Shown here: positions 60,130 through 64,000 of the stretch, one piece after another | Position numbering within the stretch: position 1 is the first letter of the stretch | Layout of the letters: each line of letters begins with the position of its first letter | Assembly (NCBI GenBank): GCA_014238205.1 | Contig: JABABM010000008.1 | Span: 1,615-65,614, forward strand | From: Phycisphaerales bacterium | GTDB lineage: Bacteria; Planctomycetota; Phycisphaerae; Phycisphaerales; SM1A02 | Direction: 5' to 3' | DNA length: 64,000 nucleotides | Made by a program: the position numbers and the translations under genes | Notes under the pieces: generated by a model | The model's database searches: none | The model's input: only the letters and a program-made list of their open reading frames with translations | What the model was told of the DNA's origin: nothing

Positions 60130-60939
60130 ATGACCAGCACCACGACGGACTACACCGCTATTGAATGCTCCACCAAGGGTGGAGTGCATACGATCACCAT
60201 GAACCGGCCTGATGTGCTCAATGCATTCAATGGTCCCCTTCTGTCTGAACTCACGTCCGCATTGAAAGCGGCGGAAAAGAATCCCGAGGTCCGCGTCATC
60301 GTTCTCACGGGTGCGGGCCGGGCCTTCAGCAGCGGGCAGGATCTTGCCGACCTGAAGGAGAAATACGTTCCAGGACACATCCCCGCCCTCGGAGCGGACC
60401 TGAAGAAACGATATGACCCCTGCATCAAGTGCATCCGGCGCATGGGCAAACCGGTGATCGCGGGTGTCAATGGAGTTGCCGCCGGCGCGGGATGCTCCAT
60501 TGCGATCGCCTGCGATTTCCGCATCGCTTCGGAACACGCCATGTTCATCGAGGTCTTCGTCAATGTCGGCCTTGTGCCTGATTCGGGAAGCACCTGGACG
60601 CTCCCACGGATCATCGGCTGGGGCCGAGCCATGGAACTCTGCTGCACAGGACGACCGGTCAAGGCCGAAGAGGCATTGACCATGGGACTCGTCAGCAGCG
60701 TCGTTCCCGCGGAGGAGTTCGAAGCCGCCCTGTCCAAGTTCGCTGCGAAGCTTTCCGGGATGCCACCGAAGGCTCTTGACCTGACCAAGCGCCTGCTCAA
60801 CGTGTCCTACATGAACACACTCGAGGAGCAGCTGGACGCGGAATCATTCGCTCAGGACACTGCTGGACGCACAGCCGATCACTTTGAAGGTGTGACCGCA
60901 TTCCTCGAGAAACGAACAGCGGAGTTCACCGGACAGTGA
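60130..60939 (+). CDS. paaG: Enoyl-CoA hydratase/isomerase (PaaG-like)
   Basis: 269 residues, a second crotonase. GAGRAFSSGQDLADL and GVNGVAAGAGCSIAIACDFRIA form the CoA site, and EVFVNVGLVPDSGSTW has Asp in place of the second Glu, as in PaaG-type isomerases that act on the epoxide/oxepin-CoA intermediates. It is likely the isomerase that handles 1,2-epoxyphenylacetyl-CoA. Its stop overlaps the next GTG start (GTGA). Confidence 0.88.
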   Translation: MTSTTTDYTAIECSTKGGVHTITMNRPDVLNAFNGPLLSELTSALKAAEKNPEVRVIVLTGAGRAFSSGQDLADLKEKYVPGHIPALGADLKKRYDPCIKCIRRMGKPVIAGVNGVAAGAGCSIAIACDFRIASEHAMFIEVFVNVGLVPDSGSTWTLPRIIGWGRAMELCCTGRPVKAEEALTMGLVSSVVPAEEFEAALSKFAAKLSGMPPKALDLTKRLLNVSYMNTLEEQLDAESFAQDTAGRTADHFEGVTAFLEKRTAEFTGQ

Positions 60940-62135
60940 GCAGGGTCGCAATCATCGGGGCAGGTGCCATGGGTGCCGGAATCGCCCAGGTCGCTGCGCA
61001 GCACGGCTGGGATGTCCATCTCCAGGATGTCAATGACGATGTCGTCTCCGATGCGATTGCGGGAATCGGCAGACGCCTTGATCGACTGGTCGAGAAGGAT
61101 CGCATCAGTGCAGAAGATGCAGCGGCAGCTGCTGATCGACTGCAGGTCGTCGGCGATGCGTTTCCCGACTGTGAACTGGTCATCGAAGCCATCGTGGAAG
61201 ATCTCGATGCGAAGGCTGATGTGCTCGGCGCCATCCTTTCCCAACTCAATGCTGATGCCATTGTCGCCACCAACACCTCATCGCTCTCGGTGAGTGATCT
61301 CGGTGATCGTCTCGGAATCGGCAATCGCTGCTGCGGCATGCATTTCTTCAATCCGGCTCCGATCATGAAACTTGTCGAAATCGTCCGGGGAAGGGATACC
61401 GATGAGGCCGTGCTCGATCGAGTTGCCGAAATCGCCGGCGACTGGGGAAAACAGGTGGCACGCTGCGCCGATACACCGGGGTTCATCGTCAACAGGGTCG
61501 CACGCCCCTACTACCTTGAAGCCTTCCGGATCGTCGAGGAAGGCATGGCCGGGCCCGATGACATCGATGCAACCATGAAATTGCTCGGCGGCTTCCGCAT
61601 GGGGCCCATGGAACTCACCGATTTCATCGGGCATGATGTCAACACGGCCACGACGCGAACGGTCTGGAACCAGTGGGAACAACCTGATCGTCTTGCCCCC
61701 AGCTGGTTGCAGGAGTCGCTTGTTGCTGAAGGACACCTCGGAAGGAAGAGTGGCCGGGGTATCTACGATCATGCAGGTGACACCCCGAGATGCGTCGTGC
61801 AGGTCGCAACTCCCAGGCCCGAGATCCCCGCCGATGTACGTGCAGCGGCATCGACATTCACCTCGGCAGCAACCGACGTCGAACACGATGATGACCAGGC
61901 CGTGATCTTCGCACGAATCCTCGGTGCCCTGATCAATGAAGCCACCTGGGCGGCTCATGATGGCGTCGCCTCGGAAGCGGACATCGACACGGCTGTGCGT
62001 TACGGCGTGAATTACCCACGGGGCCTCTTTGAATGGAGAAATGCGATCGGGGCCAAGCCCGTTGAAGCCCTGCTTGCTGCGATGGATGCCTGGAGCGAGG
62101 ATCATCGATTCCAGGCAGCGCCTTCCACAGCCTGA
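60936..62135 (+). CDS. paaH: 3-hydroxyacyl-CoA dehydrogenase (PaaH-like)
   Basis: 399 residues. The start is GTG at 60936, inside the paaG stop. Rossmann loop GAGAMGAGIAQVAAQHG (about 7-23), then VEKD, NTSSLSVSDLGD, and the HFFNPAPIMKLVEIVRG substrate block of 3-hydroxyacyl-CoA dehydrogenases. A C-terminal 3HCDH domain follows, with a long linker. In the phenylacetate pathway it would oxidise 3-hydroxyadipyl-CoA to 3-oxoadipyl-CoA with NAD+. Confidence 0.9.
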   Translation: MSRVAIIGAGAMGAGIAQVAAQHGWDVHLQDVNDDVVSDAIAGIGRRLDRLVEKDRISAEDAAAAADRLQVVGDAFPDCELVIEAIVEDLDAKADVLGAILSQLNADAIVATNTSSLSVSDLGDRLGIGNRCCGMHFFNPAPIMKLVEIVRGRDTDEAVLDRVAEIAGDWGKQVARCADTPGFIVNRVARPYYLEAFRIVEEGMAGPDDIDATMKLLGGFRMGPMELTDFIGHDVNTATTRTVWNQWEQPDRLAPSWLQESLVAEGHLGRKSGRGIYDHAGDTPRCVVQVATPRPEIPADVRAAASTFTSAATDVEHDDDQAVIFARILGALINEATWAAHDGVASEADIDTAVRYGVNYPRGLFEWRNAIGAKPVEALLAAMDAWSEDHRFQAAPSTA

Positions 62136-62161
62136 GCCCGCGACCAAGGTACAATCACCAC

Positions 62162-63370
62162 ATGCCTGAACGTCGTGCAGCAATCGTCACAGCTCTTCGT
62201 ACCCCCTTCGGCCGCTACGGCGGCGCCTTGTCGAGCGTTCGCCCAGATGATCTGGCAGCGCTCGTCATCAAGGCCGTAGTCGATCAGTCTGGCATCGACC
62301 CGGCATCCATTGCAGACATCTACATGGGCGCCGCGAACCAGGCTGGTGAAGACAACCGGAATGTCGCCCGCATGGCGGCGCTGCTGGCGGGCCTGCCCGT
62401 GACCGTCCCAGGCAGCACGGTCAATCGCCTGTGCGCATCGGGACTTGAAGCCGTCAACATCGCAGCCAGGATGATCGAAGCAGGGTGCGGTGATACATAC
62501 ATAGCCGGCGGAACTGAAAGCATGAGCCGTGCACCCTTTGCGCTTGCAAAGTCCTCCACGGCATTCGCACGCCAACCGGAGATGCACGATACGACCATAG
62601 GGTGGCGATTCACCAACCCGAAACTGGCGGAACTCCACCATCCCTTCTCGATGGGTGAGACTGCGGAGAATGTTGCACGCCAGTTCACCATCTCCCGGGA
62701 GGAGCAGGATCGCTATGCAGTCCTGAGCCAGCAGCGATGGGCCCTGGCGAACGAGATGGGCTTCTTCGATGATGAACTCGTCTCCGTCGAAATACCCCAG
62801 CGAAAGGGAGACCCGGTCACCGTCGACACCGACGAACACCCTCGACCTGATACGACTCTTGAGAAACTCTCGAAACTGCGGCCTGCCTTTTCCTCCGAGG
62901 CTGATGCAACGGTCACGGCTGGCAACTCTTCCGGCGTCAACGATGGCGCCGCTGCACTGCTCCTCATGGAAGTTGGTGCTGCAGAGCAAGCGGGGCTTGA
63001 ACCCCTTGCACTGGTCGGACCGCATGCAGCTGCCGGCGTGGATCCCTCCATCATGGGAACCGGCCCCGTCTCTGCATCCCGCGCAGTCCTTGATCGTGCT
63101 GGACGCTCCATCGACGAAATCGACCTGGTCGAACTCAACGAGGCCTTTGCAGCACAATCGATTGCATGCATCCGGGAACTTGGTCTTGACATCGAGAAGG
63201 TCAATGTCAACGGTGGCGCCATCGCTATCGGCCATCCACTTGGCGCATCCGGTGCCAGGCTTGCAGCAACACTCGCCCACGAAATGAAAAGGCGTGATTT
63301 GAAGCTCGGGCTGGCTACACTGTGTATCGGGGTCGGCCAGGGACTGGCAACGATCCTTGAGCGACCCTGA
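62162..63370 (+). CDS. paaJ: 3-oxoadipyl-CoA/acetyl-CoA acyltransferase (thiolase)
   Basis: 402 residues. The catalytic Cys is in NRLCASGLEAVN (about residue 84), the His in IAIGHPLGASG and the second Cys in TLCIGVGQG. YIAGGTESMSRAPFALAK fits the PcaF/PaaJ type, which splits 3-oxoadipyl-CoA into succinyl-CoA and acetyl-CoA. It follows paaH by 26 bases and precedes paaA by 37 bases on the same strand. A general acetyl-CoA acyltransferase is the alternative. Confidence 0.92.
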   Translation: MPERRAAIVTALRTPFGRYGGALSSVRPDDLAALVIKAVVDQSGIDPASIADIYMGAANQAGEDNRNVARMAALLAGLPVTVPGSTVNRLCASGLEAVNIAARMIEAGCGDTYIAGGTESMSRAPFALAKSSTAFARQPEMHDTTIGWRFTNPKLAELHHPFSMGETAENVARQFTISREEQDRYAVLSQQRWALANEMGFFDDELVSVEIPQRKGDPVTVDTDEHPRPDTTLEKLSKLRPAFSSEADATVTAGNSSGVNDGAAALLLMEVGAAEQAGLEPLALVGPHAAAGVDPSIMGTGPVSASRAVLDRAGRSIDEIDLVELNEAFAAQSIACIRELGLDIEKVNVNGGAIAIGHPLGASGARLAATLAHEMKRRDLKLGLATLCIGVGQGLATILERP

Positions 63371-63407
63371 GAGCACAGGCAGGCCAACCTGCCAGGAGAT
63401 GATCGCC

Positions 63408-64000
63408 ATGAGCGGTGCCGCAAACCCGGTAATGAATATCGATCCTTCACTCGAGGATCAGGACAAGCTGGCCGAGTTCGAACAGCGGATCGCCGATGGC
63501 GTGCTCATCGAACCTGGCGACTGGATGCCCGATGCATACCGCATCGGCATGCTGAAGATGGCCGAACACCACGCCAACAGCGAAATCATCGGCGCCCTCC
63601 CCGAAGGTGAATGGATCACCCGGGCCCCGAGCCTTCGACGAAAGCTTGCCCTGACTGCAAAGGTGCAGGACGAGGTCGGCCATGGTCAGATGCTCTACCG
63701 CGTATCCCAGGACCTGGGCAAACCTCGCGAGGAGATGCTCAGGGACCTGATCACCGGCAAGACCAAGTACCACAACTGCTTCAACTACCCGGCCCCGACC
63801 TGGGCCGACATCGCCATGATCCAGTGGTTGATCGATGGCGCTGCCATCATGAATCAGAAGACCCTGGCCGATGGCGCCTTCGGGCCCTACGTCCGGACGA
63901 TGCACAGGATCAACATGGAGGAAGCCTTCCACTTCAAGAGTGGCGAGGACATGGTCTTGACCCTGATGAGTGGAACGAAGAAGCAGAAGGCCATGACGCA
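63408..64000 (+). CDS. paaA: 1,2-phenylacetyl-CoA epoxidase catalytic subunit A, 3' truncated by window end
   Basis: Epoxidises the ring of phenylacetyl-CoA with O2 (di-iron monooxygenase). About 197 residues are present. The start is ATG 63408, with AGGAG 9 bases upstream; the frame stays open to the window end. Blocks: DWMPDAYRIGMLKMAEHHA, GEWITRAPSLRRKLALTAKV, the iron ligand region QDEVGHGQMLY, FNYPAPTWADIA, LIDGAAIMNQ and the EEAFHFKSGEDM motif (second Glu-x-x-His). The other epoxidase subunits would be expected just downstream. Confidence 0.94.
   Translation, partial: MSGAANPVMNIDPSLEDQDKLAEFEQRIADGVLIEPGDWMPDAYRIGMLKMAEHHANSEIIGALPEGEWITRAPSLRRKLALTAKVQDEVGHGQMLYRVSQDLGKPREEMLRDLITGKTKYHNCFNYPAPTWADIAMIQWLIDGAAIMNQKTLADGAFGPYVRTMHRINMEEAFHFKSGEDMVLTLMSGTKKQKAMT

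Noticed and set aside
1-64000. Mobile elements, prophage, defence islands and CRISPR
   Set aside because: I found no transposase, integrase, phage structural gene, restriction or CRISPR-Cas gene, and no direct-repeat-bounded insert.

Overview
The window reads as a chromosomal segment of a planctomycete of the class Phycisphaerae. Three things point there. A DUF1549/DUF1553 (PSD1) cytochrome c protein is followed by a DUF1501 partner (4422-8944). Three secreted proteins end in a PGALALLGLAG + Arg-cluster sorting signal (38563-41409). A secreted FG-GAP protein ends in a dockerin-like calcium loop (18202-19590). Genes are dense on both strands, with many ATGA/GTGA overlaps. I see no phage, insertion sequence, integron or CRISPR array, so this looks like stable core chromosome with one strongly accessory stretch (about 11.8-24 kb).

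Layout. 1-4.3 kb: D-Tyr-tRNA deacylase, a DUF2617-like protein, a family-4 uracil-DNA glycosylase without its iron-sulfur cysteines, a membrane protein, zinc-free L31 and tRNA-Asn(GUU). 4.4-11.8 kb: PSD1/DUF1501 pair, prfA plus an unknown gene, and a pseudopilin-like protein. 11.8-23 kb: sat and cysC (PAPS supply), three GT4 glycosyltransferases, a PAPS sulfotransferase, FG-GAP/dockerin proteins, a Wzx-like flippase and a Wzy/WaaL-like polymerase; together a probable sulfated surface polysaccharide locus. 23-28 kb: a secreted hyaluronidase-like gene broken by an in-frame TAG, a cytochrome c protein, an Mrp ATPase and a CPBP protease. 27.9-33.2 kb: rplM-rpsI (S9 with a long Ala/Pro/Glu extension), a large multi-HTH protein with a sigma-4-like tail next to mqnA, and alr. 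33.2-38.5 kb: DEAD-box helicase, PsuG, a divergent Rho and a TPR-sulfotransferase. 38.5-41.4 kb: tandem PEP-CTERM-like family. 41.8-48.9 kb: miaB, ftsW-murG, a diguanylate cyclase and a phosphoesterase. 48.9-56.6 kb: glutamine amidotransferase, YgfZ, a 42-residue membrane protein and HMG-CoA lyase; then rpsR, a TPR protein, a HEAT-repeat protein and a sirtuin. 56.7-64 kb: fumC, an alpha/beta-hydrolase that lost its nucleophile, and a phenylacetyl-CoA catabolic operon (FlK-like thioesterase, two crotonases, PaaH, thiolase, PaaA) that runs off the window end.

How the genes work together. Sat and CysC make PAPS, which the sulfotransferases use. The glycosyltransferases, flippase and polymerase would build and export the chain they decorate. 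The 3' end encodes aerobic phenylacetate breakdown through ring epoxidation (PaaA) and beta-oxidation-like steps to succinyl-CoA and acetyl-CoA, with fumarase and HMG-CoA lyase as nearby central-carbon and leucine-catabolism genes. All function calls are from reading motifs; no database search was run.
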